From Lachnospiraceae bacterium (GTDB taxonomy: Bacteria; Bacillota; Clostridia; Lachnospirales; Lachnospiraceae): a stretch of DNA of 64,000 nucleotides. A model generated the notes under the pieces. That model was not told the origin of the DNA, searched no databases, and worked only from the letters and a program-made list of their open reading frames with translations. The stretch covers positions 1-64,000 of the forward strand of contig CAAGPW010000167.1 of the NCBI GenBank assembly GCA_900771955.1, written 5' to 3'. Each line of letters starts with the position of its first letter. The first letter of the stretch is position 1. Shown piece after piece: positions 26,435 through 35,509 of this stretch. Both the position numbers and the translations under genes were made by a program.

Positions 26435-27069
26435 CTGTATCCCTCCATTTCCAGGAGACCAACCATGATATTTACATTGTGTTGCTCGTTGCTGTTCAAT
26501 TCCTCATACGAAACATTTCTCCACTTTCCTTTCATCTGCGCATACCATTCCTTAGCCTCAAATGTGCGAGCCATCTCTCCTCCTTTTTCGAACGCTTGTC
26601 CATGTAATGCGTATATATAATTGATATAAAATTGCAGGATCCTGACGTCCCCTCGTCCCTGCGCCTGTTGATAAACTTCGTCTTCTGTCAGGCACTCGGT
26701 TATACATCTCTCTATAAACAGCTCGTCCGTATCATAGGTTTGTCCCTGATCTACTACCACCTTCTTTTCTTTTTTATCCTCTTCTATTTGGACATTTTTC
26801 TCTTGTGTGTGGCCGAGCATCTTTTCATCGCTTAAAGAAGCCACGATCTCAAATACCAGCAAGATAGCGGCCAGTAATAACAGTACCATGAAGCAAATTC
26901 TTACTAAATTTGCCCCAATTCGTCGGAGTTTTCTCATGTTAAAAGCCAGATATTCTGTCTCGTACAAGGCCTTCTCTTTCGTTGCCAGATCATATTGTCT
27001 TCTTCTTACATAAACAATACTTTGCTTTCGCCAATTTTTCTGGTTCTCTACAGTACAGGAATAATCCAT
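26431..27069 (-). CDS. Single-pass membrane protein with a YARHG-like domain
   Basis: 212 aa. A basic N-terminal cytoplasmic part (about 1-55), one membrane helix (about 57-80), an acidic/Lys-rich linker and a C-terminal domain (about 120-210) with YINYIYALHGQAFEKG and EAKEWYAQMKG. The last two blocks follow the YARHG pattern (Tyr-Ala-Arg-His-Gly, then a WY motif), a small extracellular domain common in Gram-positive surface and sensor proteins; here Leu replaces Arg. It heads an overlapping three-gene operon. A role in sensing at the cell surface is inferred from domain type only. Confidence 0.6.
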   Translation of the reverse strand: MDYSCTVENQKNWRKQSIVYVRRRQYDLATKEKALYETEYLAFNMRKLRRIGANLVRICFMVLLLLAAILLVFEIVASLSDEKMLGHTQEKNVQIEEDKKEKKVVVDQGQTYDTDELFIERCITECLTEDEVYQQAQGRGDVRILQFYINYIYALHGQAFEKGGEMARTFEAKEWYAQMKGKWRNVSYEELNSNEQHNVNIMVGLLEMEGYR

Positions 27070-27238
27070 ATTCCACCTCCGATTTCTTGAAACCCTATTT
27101 TCTCTTGTTCCTACACCTCATATTTATGATAATGCCAATTAGATTATTCCACAATTATTACTTTTTATTACAAATTATTCCAAAAATATGCAATTTGCAT
27201 TACCTGTATACGACTAGATATCTAAATAATATACAAAG

Positions 27239-27273
27239 AATCCGTATCACATTAAATTTCAGCGATACGGATT
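27239..27273 (-). terminator. Terminator after the XRE gene
   Basis: AATCCGTATC (27239-27248) pairs perfectly with GATACGGATT (27264-27273). On the minus strand it follows the XRE stop codon by about 19 nt and is succeeded by CTTTG and an AT-rich tail. The gap 27070-27291 shows nothing else. Confidence 0.55.
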
Positions 27274-27291
27274 TCCCCATTTTAAAAATTC

Positions 27292-28386
27292 TTATTCTTT
27301 TTGATCTTTATAGTATCCTCGTGATATCAATAATTGCCTTACTGTATCATCAAGCTTTTTACTGACTTTGTTATATCTATTTTTTAAGGCTTTATCCCTT
27401 ATAACAGATATATATTCGGGTATTTTTTTCTTATCATCCACAAGTTCTGTGATACTTCGAATCAAATTTTCCTTAAATTCATAAACGCTTTTGGGCGTAA
27501 TCTGTTTTTTCAATTGCTCTAATATCTCCTGCGGAATCAATTCCTCCTTTTCCAAAGACTCCATATCTTCTTCACTTAAGATAATATCAGAGCAATTCAT
27601 ATTTAACATGGGCAGAATTAACTTTAAGTCTTCCTCTTTCAATTGCTGCCTTGAAAAAAACATTCTATGCACTGTCGGATAATGGCTTTCTCCAGCAGAC
27701 ACTGTCAGCACTTCTGCCATGCGACAATCCAATGGTGTTTTATTTAAATATATATGTCGAAATGCCAAGAAACAAATTTCACTTAATTTATTACTTTTTA
27801 AAATGCAGTAACAACTCTGTAACCGATTCGATACGATAAGTGATCCCTCATAATTTTTGCAGAAACTTCTGGCCGCAGGATCCTGTTTAGACGGGACATT
27901 AAGTTCCACGCTAACAGTATAGTCTGCAGAATCATCAGAGATTTTCATGATACCCGTCAAAACATTTTTTTCAGAAGAAATAGTAGGGTATAAATAACAG
28001 TAATAAGTGCCTACATAACCATTAAATGCCTGATGATTTATATCCGTTATTAATCCCTCCTGCGCAAGATCAAAATTACTTTTCAAATTATTAATAGAGA
28101 GTTTGTTTCCTTTTCCTCTTGCCACTTCTTGCAGATCTTGTGTAACCAACTCCTCCAAGGAAACGTCAAAAATTTCACAGCACTTTATTAAAAACGGAAT
28201 CGAACAATAATTGCCCTCCGAACCATTTACATATTTGGAAATCGTTCCCTGATTAATTTCCAAATCGTGTTCTTCCATTACCCTTCTTAAATGATTTTGA
28301 CTATACCCGTCCCGTTTCATAAGGTAATTTAAATTCTTTGAAATCTTTTTGTTAAATTCTTTTTTCTTCTCTAACAAACTTGACAT
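27292..28386 (-). CDS. XRE-family regulator with large C-terminal domain
   Basis: 364 aa from the ATG at 28386 (AAGGAG 10 nt upstream); the frame is open 13 codons further. Residues about 15-85 form an HTH: GYSQNHLRRVM, INQGTISKYVNG, FLIKCCEIFDVSLEEL. The remaining 280 residues contain a beta-rich part (about 120-240) and a helical tail, not recognised; such domains often bind a ligand or partner. Two identical dyads at 28606-28641 lie upstream and are likely operators. The long C-terminus resembles helix-turn-helix proteins of mobile elements, where the tail senses DNA damage or a peptide, but no Ser-Lys protease pair is evident. Confidence 0.7.
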   Translation of the reverse strand: MSSLLEKKKEFNKKISKNLNYLMKRDGYSQNHLRRVMEEHDLEINQGTISKYVNGSEGNYCSIPFLIKCCEIFDVSLEELVTQDLQEVARGKGNKLSINNLKSNFDLAQEGLITDINHQAFNGYVGTYYCYLYPTISSEKNVLTGIMKISDDSADYTVSVELNVPSKQDPAARSFCKNYEGSLIVSNRLQSCYCILKSNKLSEICFLAFRHIYLNKTPLDCRMAEVLTVSAGESHYPTVHRMFFSRQQLKEEDLKLILPMLNMNCSDIILSEEDMESLEKEELIPQEILEQLKKQITPKSVYEFKENLIRSITELVDDKKKIPEYISVIRDKALKNRYNKVSKKLDDTVRQLLISRGYYKDQKE

Positions 28387-28605
28387 AATTTTTCTTCTCC
28401 TTATCATACGCAGTTCTCTCGCCACTTATATATTACAAGAAGTTACGGTCAAATAATTCTTCAACTGAGCTTTAAAAGTTCCAGCTTCCATCCCAGCCCC
28501 CTTTCGTACTTTCCTTTTATCCTTTAGATAAATGAGTGTTTTAATATTTCCTCTTTTACTTTGAATTCTTATGTATATGATACTATACTTTTCACTATTA
28601 TTACA

Positions 28606-28641
28606 TTTCGATTTATCGAATACGGTTTTCGATTTATCGAA
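28606..28641 (-). promoter_or_regulatory. Two identical 15-bp dyads spaced 21 bp (putative operator)
   Basis: TTTCGATTTATCGAA occurs at 28606-28620 and 28627-28641. Each contains the inverted arms TTCGAT and ATCGAA around TT. The 21-bp period puts both on one face of the helix. A candidate -10 (TATAGT on the minus strand, near 28573) lies just downstream of the nearer dyad. The remainder of 28387-28711 holds no gene that I can see. Confidence 0.5.
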
Positions 28642-28711
28642 ATAAAAATAATGGCACCGATTTGCCCCAGCAAATCGATGCCTTCATCCCTATATATAAT
28701 CCTCTTCCTTA

Positions 28712-31195
28712 CTATCCCCTATCACTTTTATCCCGCATTTTCCACTTTACCCATGCAATCCAGCCGGCAATAACAACGCACAGGCCAATCCCGGCGACTA
28801 CCAGCCACACAATACCTCCCGGCTGTTCTTCCGCCGCTTGTCCGGCGGGTTGTGAGGTGTCCTGTTTGTGGCCTATCACGATAGTATCCTCCGGTCTCTC
28901 TGTCGCCTTTGGCTCTTCAGATGCTGTTTCCGCTGGTTCCTTCGTTGCCGCTGGCCCTTTTGTCGTACTGGGAGTCTCTGTGGCCGCTGGCATTTTCATC
29001 GCGCTAGGTGTCTCCGTACTCGTTGGTGCTTTTGTCGCACTAGGTGTCTCCGTTGCTGCAGGTTCTTTCGTCGCACTAGGTGTCTCCGTTGCTGCAGGCG
29101 CTTTCGTCGCACTGGGCGTCTCCGTTGCTGCAGGCGCCTTCGTCGCACTGGGCGTCTCCGTTGCTGCAGGCGCTTTCGTCGCACTGGGCGTCTCTGTGGC
29201 CGCTGGCTCGTTTGTTACAGCAGGAACCCCCGTTGTCTCCGGTTCTTTCGTTGTACCGGGCGCTTCCGTCACCGCTGGAGCCTCTGTGGCCGTCGGTTCT
29301 TTCGTCTCTGTCGGGTTTTCCGCAGATCTCGTTACGGTGAATTCTGCTTCGGCAACTCCACCTGCAGATACGATACCAACAACATGCTTTCCATCGGCTA
29401 ATGTCGCAATACATTCCGGTAACAAATGAACAATAATGCTCCCGGATTCCACAGTATAATCCGCATCACGGACAAGTTCTTTCCCGTCCAGTTCTACGCG
29501 GATAAAATCATCAAATGCTGCATCCGACCGAAAAGTAGCTGTTTCGGCATTTGCCGCATCAATCTGAGCACCCTCGCCCTCAATAATACTTGGCGCTGTT
29601 TTGGGAATAGATGTCCCCTTCTGTAATTCCTTGCCGCAGTCCTTACAGTACAAGTCACCGGTATACCCGTTTTCCGTACTGTTTGGTTCCTTTCTGTCTC
29701 TCAGCTCCGTATTTTTATGATTGTCCGGATCCACATCCCCGTAGGCCTGCTGGCACACGGAGCAGATGGCTCTGGCGATGCAGGTAGCCTCTCCACCAGT
29801 ATGAACATGCTCTTCTCCGATTCCCTTTATTTCAAAAGTCAGCACATTATCCGCAATCTCCGTTACTGTAATGCTGATCTTCTCTGTGATTAATATATCT
29901 TCACCGGCCGCCAGTGCCGCATCATTTTTCGTGGCATGCTCTCCACCCAGAACCTCATAATTCCATCTGGGAGCACTGAAATTCATATTGCTGGGGAATT
30001 TTGTGTTGCTATCTACCAAATAGCATACCAGCCCTGATTTCAGAAAAATTGCATCCACCCGGGATTCGTTGGCCTTATACAGATTCTTTATCTGCGAATC
30101 ATAATTATTTCCTGTCTCCGTGAAATTTCTGTATTCAAGATACAGTGTCTTGTCTTTTCCCGGAACATCCATCTTATACCCTGTAGCAAGAGAATTACCG
30201 CCGGTTCCCAATGCTGCCAGTCTATAATTTCCATCCGCTGCAAGCACAGGCAGATCCTCAGCATTGATCCATCCCAATGCCTCCTGTTCTTTCACCGAAA
30301 TAAACTGCGGTACCGGAGAGATCGGCTTTGCCATAACCGACATAAAGTATACCGGAGAAGCATTCGCGGAATTATACAGATCCTTCAGTCCCATAATATG
30401 TCCTGTTTCATGGATCACTGTTCCCAGAGATATGAGGACATTTCCCGTTTTATCCTTATACAAATAACCATTCGTATCTCCGTCTCCCTTTGCATAGGAG
30501 TTCGTCAGTTGGACATAGTTTGCGCTTGTCAGCGTGACAGAGCCTGTATTTATTGTGACATAGTTCGCATAATCCTTATAATTCCACAGTGGCGAAGCCC
30601 AGCTCACCGAAATATTGCTTTGCGTCGTATTTTTATAAATAATTGTGATAGCATCTATAATGCCGTCTCCATTCTTATCCAGATCCGCATAGCTGTATTC
30701 CCGGGTTCCATCATAATTGGTGATCCTGTTTCCAGCAGCTATCGCATCATTAATGGCCTTGGACCAGTCTAGTTTTAAGTCGTACATACGGCCATATTGT
30801 TCGACATTGCCCTGATATCCGAGGGTATTATCCGCACTATACTCCGCATAATACCCTCTGGGATGAGACAGTGTCAATGAACCGCCTCCCGCAAACAGGT
30901 ATACACTGTTCATGCGTAATTTTCCCGATGATACCGACTGGAAATAATCAGCCACATTATAACCCGCTGTATTGTAGGAATTGTCCGTAATCTTACGCAC
31001 GGTGGTGTCTTCATATACATTATCTATAAATTCGTCTTCCCCGGAAAACTTTACAAAGACGATCAGGTTGGTAAAATTGCTTTCTGTCGAAACCGCTGTC
31101 GGCTCAACCTCCGCCGCCCGACTTATAAATGGTTCATTAAAAAATGTATTTGCTGCCAATACAAGCAGCAGTATCTTACAAAGTATCTTTTTCAT
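28712..31195 (-). CDS. Secreted M6-type metalloprotease with variable Thr/Pro/Ala repeats and membrane anchor
   Basis: 827 aa from the ATG at 31195 (AAGGTG 7 nt upstream); the in-frame TTG at 31213 is unlikely. Signal peptide (about 1-27), M6-type protease domain (about 40-460) with HETGHIMGLKDLY, then a cysteine-paired VHTGGEATC...CSVC...C-x2-C segment, an Ig/X2-like beta domain (about 540-630), a Thr/Pro/Ala/Glu stalk (about 635-780), and a final membrane helix with basic tail. The protease is thus held at the cell surface on a stalk. The start overlaps the end of a glycosyltransferase remnant, so the gene was once downstream in its operon. It is a paralogue of the protease at 12735-15842. 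Confidence 0.85.
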   Translation of the reverse strand: MKKILCKILLLVLAANTFFNEPFISRAAEVEPTAVSTESNFTNLIVFVKFSGEDEFIDNVYEDTTVRKITDNSYNTAGYNVADYFQSVSSGKLRMNSVYLFAGGGSLTLSHPRGYYAEYSADNTLGYQGNVEQYGRMYDLKLDWSKAINDAIAAGNRITNYDGTREYSYADLDKNGDGIIDAITIIYKNTTQSNISVSWASPLWNYKDYANYVTINTGSVTLTSANYVQLTNSYAKGDGDTNGYLYKDKTGNVLISLGTVIHETGHIMGLKDLYNSANASPVYFMSVMAKPISPVPQFISVKEQEALGWINAEDLPVLAADGNYRLAALGTGGNSLATGYKMDVPGKDKTLYLEYRNFTETGNNYDSQIKNLYKANESRVDAIFLKSGLVCYLVDSNTKFPSNMNFSAPRWNYEVLGGEHATKNDAALAAGEDILITEKISITVTEIADNVLTFEIKGIGEEHVHTGGEATCIARAICSVCQQAYGDVDPDNHKNTELRDRKEPNSTENGYTGDLYCKDCGKELQKGTSIPKTAPSIIEGEGAQIDAANAETATFRSDAAFDDFIRVELDGKELVRDADYTVESGSIIVHLLPECIATLADGKHVVGIVSAGGVAEAEFTVTRSAENPTETKEPTATEAPAVTEAPGTTKEPETTGVPAVTNEPAATETPSATKAPAATETPSATKAPAATETPSATKAPAATETPSATKEPAATETPSATKAPTSTETPSAMKMPAATETPSTTKGPAATKEPAETASEEPKATERPEDTIVIGHKQDTSQPAGQAAEEQPGGIVWLVVAGIGLCVVIAGWIAWVKWKMRDKSDRG
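28947..29210 (-). repeat. Tandem 36-bp coding repeats, about seven units
   Basis: The stalk of the M6 protease is encoded by a 36-bp unit (12 residues, consensus TETPSATKAPAA) repeated about seven times; the central copies are nearly identical in DNA. Copy number could change by slippage without breaking the frame. Confidence 0.8.
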
Positions 31196-31535
31196 CGTCC
31201 AACACCTTATCAATAATATACTGCGGACGCCCCTTCACTTCAAAATTCATTTTTCCAATATACAGGGCGATCACTGCCAGATTTATCACAATAATATCCG
31301 TAAACAGAAATCCCAGTGCCACCATAGCATATACAACGGTTTTATGCTGAATGCTGTAACACCGTCTGTGGCCAGATGAAGCATTTTAGACATATTGTAT
31401 TTTGAATATCCCGCCGCTCTTTCATGCCCTTCAAAGTAAACATAATCATGCTGGTATCCCAGAGAAGGAAATATCCCTCGCATAAAAATACTCTGCTCCT
31501 TGTATTTCCGCAACTCTTTCAATACCGGGTTGGCG
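31176..31535 (-). pseudogene. Remnant of a GtrB/DPM-like glycosyltransferase family 2 gene
   Basis: Only the last third of the protein is left: SIFMRGIFPSLGYQHD, AGYSKYNMSKMLHLA and DGVTAFSIKPL in one frame, then after a one-base shift near 31335 the membrane end (ALGFLFTDIIVINLAVIALY) and IGKMNFEVKGRPQYIID in the next frame. These are the conserved C-terminal blocks of undecaprenyl-phosphate sugar transferases. The 5' part has been replaced by a transposase remnant. The stop codon lies at 31176-31178, inside the protease gene start. Confidence 0.75.
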
Positions 31536-32101
31536 ACTTTCAAGATAACCGATATCACGTTTGATGTATGCTAACTGTTTACGAATGATTGCTCTGATTT
31601 TCTTAGTGCTGCGTTTCTTTGCTTTCGCAAGTGCAAGGTAGTTCTTTCTGGCTTGCCTGCGATACATACGTGGTCTTGAAAATCCATAACTTTTACAGAA
31701 ACGGATGATGATAGTCTCCAGTTTTTCTCTGGCTTCATTGAGCAATGAGAAATCCTGTTCAGGTTCTGTTTTTGATTCGCCATCTCCTAATACGGATTTT
31801 CAGTCAATTGATCCACCAATTCTCTGTCAGAATACTGATACTTGGTTTGGATGATTAGCGAACCAAGGGCAAGACGCAGAGTTTTTGCAACGCGTCCATT
31901 CTTTCCTTTGAACAGACGGGAGTATTTCTTTTCGAATATTTCCCATGGGATGTCATCTTCCATCTTTACCCATCTGTTTTCAGGATTCATATGAAGCCCT
32001 ATTGGCTGGTTAAAACTGAGGAAGTTGCTTTGTGTATTATCAGTACATTTATACATTGATTTTTCACTCCTGTAAGGGTACTTTTCTATAGAAAACTGCA
32101 C
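31536..32101 (-). mobile_element. Degenerate IS1182-type transposase remnant
   Basis: The N-terminal part (31787-32101) has NRWVKMEDDIPWEIFEKKYS, RVAKTLRLALGSLIIQ and DRELVDQLTENPY, then a stop. After an internal deletion the frame resumes with LLNEAREKLETIIIR, YRRQARKNYLALAK and KQLAYIKRDIGYLE (to about 31540). Both blocks are typical of IS1182/IS5-group transposases. Catalytic parts are missing, so the element is dead. It abuts the truncated glycosyltransferase. Confidence 0.7.
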
Positions 32102-32365
32102 GTAAAAAGATTTGATTACTTATAAAACCGTGCACTTTATTATATCATTTTCGAGTGAAAAATGCAGTAAAATCAATGGTTTCAAGCTGTTTTTCTATTA
32201 ATCAGCAGACACTAATTAGATTATTTAAGGCTCATTTTTTGAAACATAGCGACAGTTATGTTTATTTCTTGCGTTCATTTTTACGTCCAAGAATAATATT
32301 TACTTTTCAAAGTTCAATGCCAGAGTTTTACTGGCATGATCACTCAAGATTCCGAGAGATCATTG

Positions 32366-32553
32366 CATTATTCGTATGGAAAATATGCGCACCATACTTG
32401 TGGAAATTGATGCCTTCTATCTTCTCTGTATAGATATTTCCCGCAATGTTTGGCCTCTTATCGATGACCAGAACAGACTTTCCGTGCGCCTTCGCCTGCT
32501 ACGCAAATGTAGCTCCGTATAAGCCAGAGCCAACCACTAAATAATCATACATA
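32366..32553 (-). pseudogene. glf: 5' fragment of a second UDP-galactopyranose mutase gene
   Basis: Reading left from the ATG at 32553: YDYLVVGSGLYGATFA, an in-frame stop, then LVIDKRPNIAGNIYTE and FHKYGAHIFHTNN, ending near 32366. This matches the first 60 residues or so of the intact glf at 52317-53435. The rest of the gene is gone. The stretch 32102-32365 between it and the IS remnant holds only a 7-bp hairpin (32317-32337) and no gene I can support. Confidence 0.8.
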
Positions 32554-32568
32554 CCTAACGCCTCATTT

Positions 32569-33612
32569 CTATATTTCTATCATCCGCTTGACCCCGGGAA
32601 TGCGCTTCATAACAGTGCATGCTACGGCGCTTATAACCAGAATGCCAACAAAAAAGGCAATGGATGCTGCAACAGTATCTATTGTAAAAACAAAATTTGT
32701 CACTTTCAAAATTAACGGATGTACAATGTAAACACCCATTGTTATCGGTGCAATCTGTTTGATCACAGTTACCGCTCTTGCCCTAAGTTCAAGCCTCATC
32801 ATGAAAGCAAACAGAACAATAACCCACGCCAATGTCAAAATATCGTCGTAGAAATACTCTGCATACAAATTGTGAAGAACAAAACGCCCCATAAAATTTT
32901 GATATATTACAACCATTCCTGTTACAGCAATCAGTAAAAATCCATGCTGACGCACCGTAATCTTCTTGAGAAAAGTCTTACGCTCTGACAGCAATCCTCC
33001 TAAGAGAAAATATTGAATCCAAGTCCACACCCGGAACGTCTGGATAAAGTATTTCTGGACAGGCTCTCCGCAAATATAGGATGCGATTTGAAAACCAAAT
33101 CCGACGGTAAGGCAAACAGCCCAGACCAATTTTGTTTTATTCTGTAGCTTAAACAGTAATGTCAAAACCGCATAGAGAATCATCAGAGCACCAAGATACC
33201 AGAACTGCCATAAGGGTCCCTTTTGCAACAGACTCTTAGCGACAATGATTGGAAAGTCCAAAAAAGAGGCAAGTTCAAGCTGTCCTTTTCGAATATCAAC
33301 AAGTAATTCCGCAGCATATATCACTAATGACCACAGCAACACAATGCGAAAAATCGAGACAATCTTTTTTATCGCATAGGAAATCGTTGCGTCGTTTCTT
33401 TGTAGCAGCACATATCCGCTACACATGAAAAACACTGGAACAGCGAAGCCGCAGCAGTAATACAATGTCAAATTAATAGCAGATAAATCCTTCTGTAGCG
33501 TGTGCAAGCCAACCACAGCAATACATGCGATAATCTTAAGAAGGTCAAGGTTATAGTTTCTGCTTGCTAACAGATTGTCGCTCACTGCCTCATGTGTGTC
33601 AATAGATACCAT
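32569..33612 (-). CDS. Acyltransferase-3 family membrane protein
   Basis: 347 aa, about ten membrane helices. The N-terminal block NLDLLKIIACIAVVGLHTLQ carries the conserved His of acyltransferase-3 proteins, which transfer acetyl or other acyl groups to sugars across the membrane (OafA/WecH type). FFMCSGYVLL is the second family block. In this locus O-acetylation of a surface glycan is the likely job. It stands 15 bp before the glf remnant on the same strand, so it once belonged to a larger glycan operon that has partly decayed. Confidence 0.82.
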   Translation of the reverse strand: MVSIDTHEAVSDNLLASRNYNLDLLKIIACIAVVGLHTLQKDLSAINLTLYYCCGFAVPVFFMCSGYVLLQRNDATISYAIKKIVSIFRIVLLWSLVIYAAELLVDIRKGQLELASFLDFPIIVAKSLLQKGPLWQFWYLGALMILYAVLTLLFKLQNKTKLVWAVCLTVGFGFQIASYICGEPVQKYFIQTFRVWTWIQYFLLGGLLSERKTFLKKITVRQHGFLLIAVTGMVVIYQNFMGRFVLHNLYAEYFYDDILTLAWVIVLFAFMMRLELRARAVTVIKQIAPITMGVYIVHPLILKVTNFVFTIDTVAASIAFFVGILVISAVACTVMKRIPGVKRMIEI

Positions 33613-33778
33613 TAGAATTTTCCTCCTTGTCTATTCCTTCAACTTCTACACCTGATCCGTCTTTATCGTGAAACTTGTCCGAGGTGCTTATTTTCCAATC
33701 CTTGTAAATATATTAATACACAGCCTATATTACTGTTATATTTGTGTTGTTCTGTAACCTTAATATGTATAAATGCTT

Positions 33779-34153
33779 TTAGCATTTCCATAATCCATGC
33801 AGGTTACAATATGCATATACTTCTTCTACCTGTTCACCATCGCAAAGACAAAAATCTGCTACCGGCTCCTGCCCTGGATTTAACTGTTTTCTGTATATTC
33901 CCTGGTTTGTATTTAATGTAATCCACTCAATGAAATGCTCTTCAAGCATTGGATGTTTTGTCTCTCCGACCACGACATGAACATGACTGCCTTCTATCGT
34001 ATATACAGGTATATGCTTCTCAACAGCAGCATCTGTCACTCCGGCTTTTAATTCCTGCATAGGTTCTCCACAACAGATTACAGGTACACCCTTATCCTTT
34101 ACCTTTTCAACAATGTTTCCACAATGCTTACAAATATAATACCTTACTTCCAT
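33779..34153 (-). CDS. dfx: Desulfoferrodoxin (two-iron superoxide reductase)
   Basis: 124 aa. Cys8, Cys11, Cys27 and Cys28 make the desulforedoxin-like centre I. Centre II ligands are His47 (EKHIPV), His67 (TKHPM), His73 (EEHFIEW), Cys116 and His119 (YCNLHG). The enzyme reduces superoxide to peroxide without making oxygen, a standard defence of anaerobes. The ATG lies inside the last codons of manC (overlap of 10 bp), so translation is coupled; the reason for pairing with a glycan gene is not evident and it may only share a promoter. Confidence 0.92.
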   Translation of the reverse strand: MEVRYYICKHCGNIVEKVKDKGVPVICCGEPMQELKAGVTDAAVEKHIPVYTIEGSHVHVVVGETKHPMLEEHFIEWITLNTNQGIYRKQLNPGQEPVADFCLCDGEQVEEVYAYCNLHGLWKC

Positions 34154-35472
34154 GCCTTTTTCTCCAAATCATACTTCTTCTTATCATCCACACTAATATC
34201 CTTACCCAGCTGCACTTCGATCACGCTCAGCTTTGTCTCAGCAATAAGGGTATGCTTACAGCCTGCCGGCATTGTTACCACGTCTCCGGGGCGAACCATG
34301 CGCTGCATGCCGTCTATGATGACACTTCCCATACCGCTCATGACTGTCCATACTTCATCTCTATGCTCATGGCTGTGATAATGGAGACTGTGGCCGGGTA
34401 ACAGTTCTACCTTGATCGTCATGCTGTCATCCTGAACATCCAATACGGTAAAGCTTCCCCAGGACTTTTCTGCATACATTGCCTGTCCTGCCAGCTTGTC
34501 CACGTACGGTTTGATCTGTGCACTCTGCTCCTTATCGGATACCAAGATTCCGTCCCCGCTGGCGGCAATGACCATGCTCTTGCAGCCCATGCACAGGATC
34601 GGGATGTTCAGCTCATTTACCACATGGGTATCCTCACAGGTGTCATTCAGCGTGGCGTTTCCCACCGCATTGGAACCCATGGCCTCCGTAAAGGTGTTCC
34701 AGGTTCCCAGGTCCTTCCATGATCCTTTATAGCGCAGCACCTGAATGCTCTTCTCCTGTTCAACAACCGCGTAGTCAAAACTGATCTTTTTCTGTTCACC
34801 GTAATGCTCATACAGATCCCTGTAATCCTGGAAATCCAGCAGTTCATGTGCCTTGTCCAGTAAATAGCGCAGTTGGAACGCAAACACGCCGCCGTTCCAC
34901 AGCGCTCCCTGCGCAAGGTAGCCCTTCGCTGTCTCCACATCCGGCTTCTCCTTGAAGGTGCTCACGCGGCTGACCTCTTCCTTGGATTCCGGGATGATAT
35001 AGCCGTATTTCTCACTGGGATAGGTCGGCTCCACCCCTAACAGGCTCATGTTCGCTCCTCCCTGCGCTGCAAGGTCTGACAGTTCCTTCAGTGCCTCAAA
35101 ATAGGAATCTTCCACATAGGGATCCACCGGACATACCACCACCGGTTCCTCCGGGCGTACTCCCTTTTCATCATGCAGATAGGCTGCTGCCAGGCAGATG
35201 GCCGGGAAGGTATCCCTGCGGTCCGGTTCCACGCAGACGTTTACTTTATTTTCCAGCTGGTTCAAGATCATGCTGACCTGCTTTTTTCCGGTGGCGATGG
35301 TCACCTGCGCATCCGCATCCACCGTGGTGATCTGACGGTACACGCGCTGTACCATGGACTCCAAGCCGCCATCCTCACCCTGCAGTACCTTGATGAACTG
35401 CTTGGATCTTACATTGTTGGACAGGGGCCACAGCCTCTGGCCGGATCCCCCTGATAACAAGATGATGTTCAT
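34144..35472 (-). CDS. manC: Mannose-1-phosphate guanylyltransferase with cupin (ManC type)
   Basis: 442 aa from the ATG at 35472; the frame is open 34 codons upstream but this Met begins the family's N-terminus NIILLSGGSGQRLWPLSN. The pyrophosphorylase domain (about 1-300) includes RSKQF and STFKEKPD; the C-terminal cupin domain (about 330-440) includes GHSLHYHSHEHRDEVW, as in bifunctional type II mannose-6-phosphate isomerases. It makes GDP-mannose, the substrate of the gmd product encoded in the same run. AraC-type regulator upstream (37 bp), superoxide reductase downstream (overlap). Confidence 0.9.
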   Translation of the reverse strand: MNIILLSGGSGQRLWPLSNNVRSKQFIKVLQGEDGGLESMVQRVYRQITTVDADAQVTIATGKKQVSMILNQLENKVNVCVEPDRRDTFPAICLAAAYLHDEKGVRPEEPVVVCPVDPYVEDSYFEALKELSDLAAQGGANMSLLGVEPTYPSEKYGYIIPESKEEVSRVSTFKEKPDVETAKGYLAQGALWNGGVFAFQLRYLLDKAHELLDFQDYRDLYEHYGEQKKISFDYAVVEQEKSIQVLRYKGSWKDLGTWNTFTEAMGSNAVGNATLNDTCEDTHVVNELNIPILCMGCKSMVIAASGDGILVSDKEQSAQIKPYVDKLAGQAMYAEKSWGSFTVLDVQDDSMTIKVELLPGHSLHYHSHEHRDEVWTVMSGMGSVIIDGMQRMVRPGDVVTMPAGCKHTLIAETKLSVIEVQLGKDISVDDKKKYDLEKKAWK

Positions 35473-35509
35473 ATCGTTTGTTTCCTCGCTTCCTTTTTCT
35501 GTGTTCTGC

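Noticed and set aside
28947..29210. Possible CRISPR array
   Set aside because: Units are contiguous 36-bp coding repeats without unique spacers.
28662..29429. Rightward 255-codon frame with Val/Ala/Gly repeats
   Set aside because: Shadow of the TETPSATKAPAA repeats of the protease on the minus strand.
32155..32433. Rightward 92-codon frame
   Set aside because: Overlaps the glf remnant on the minus strand and shows no domain or good ribosome site.
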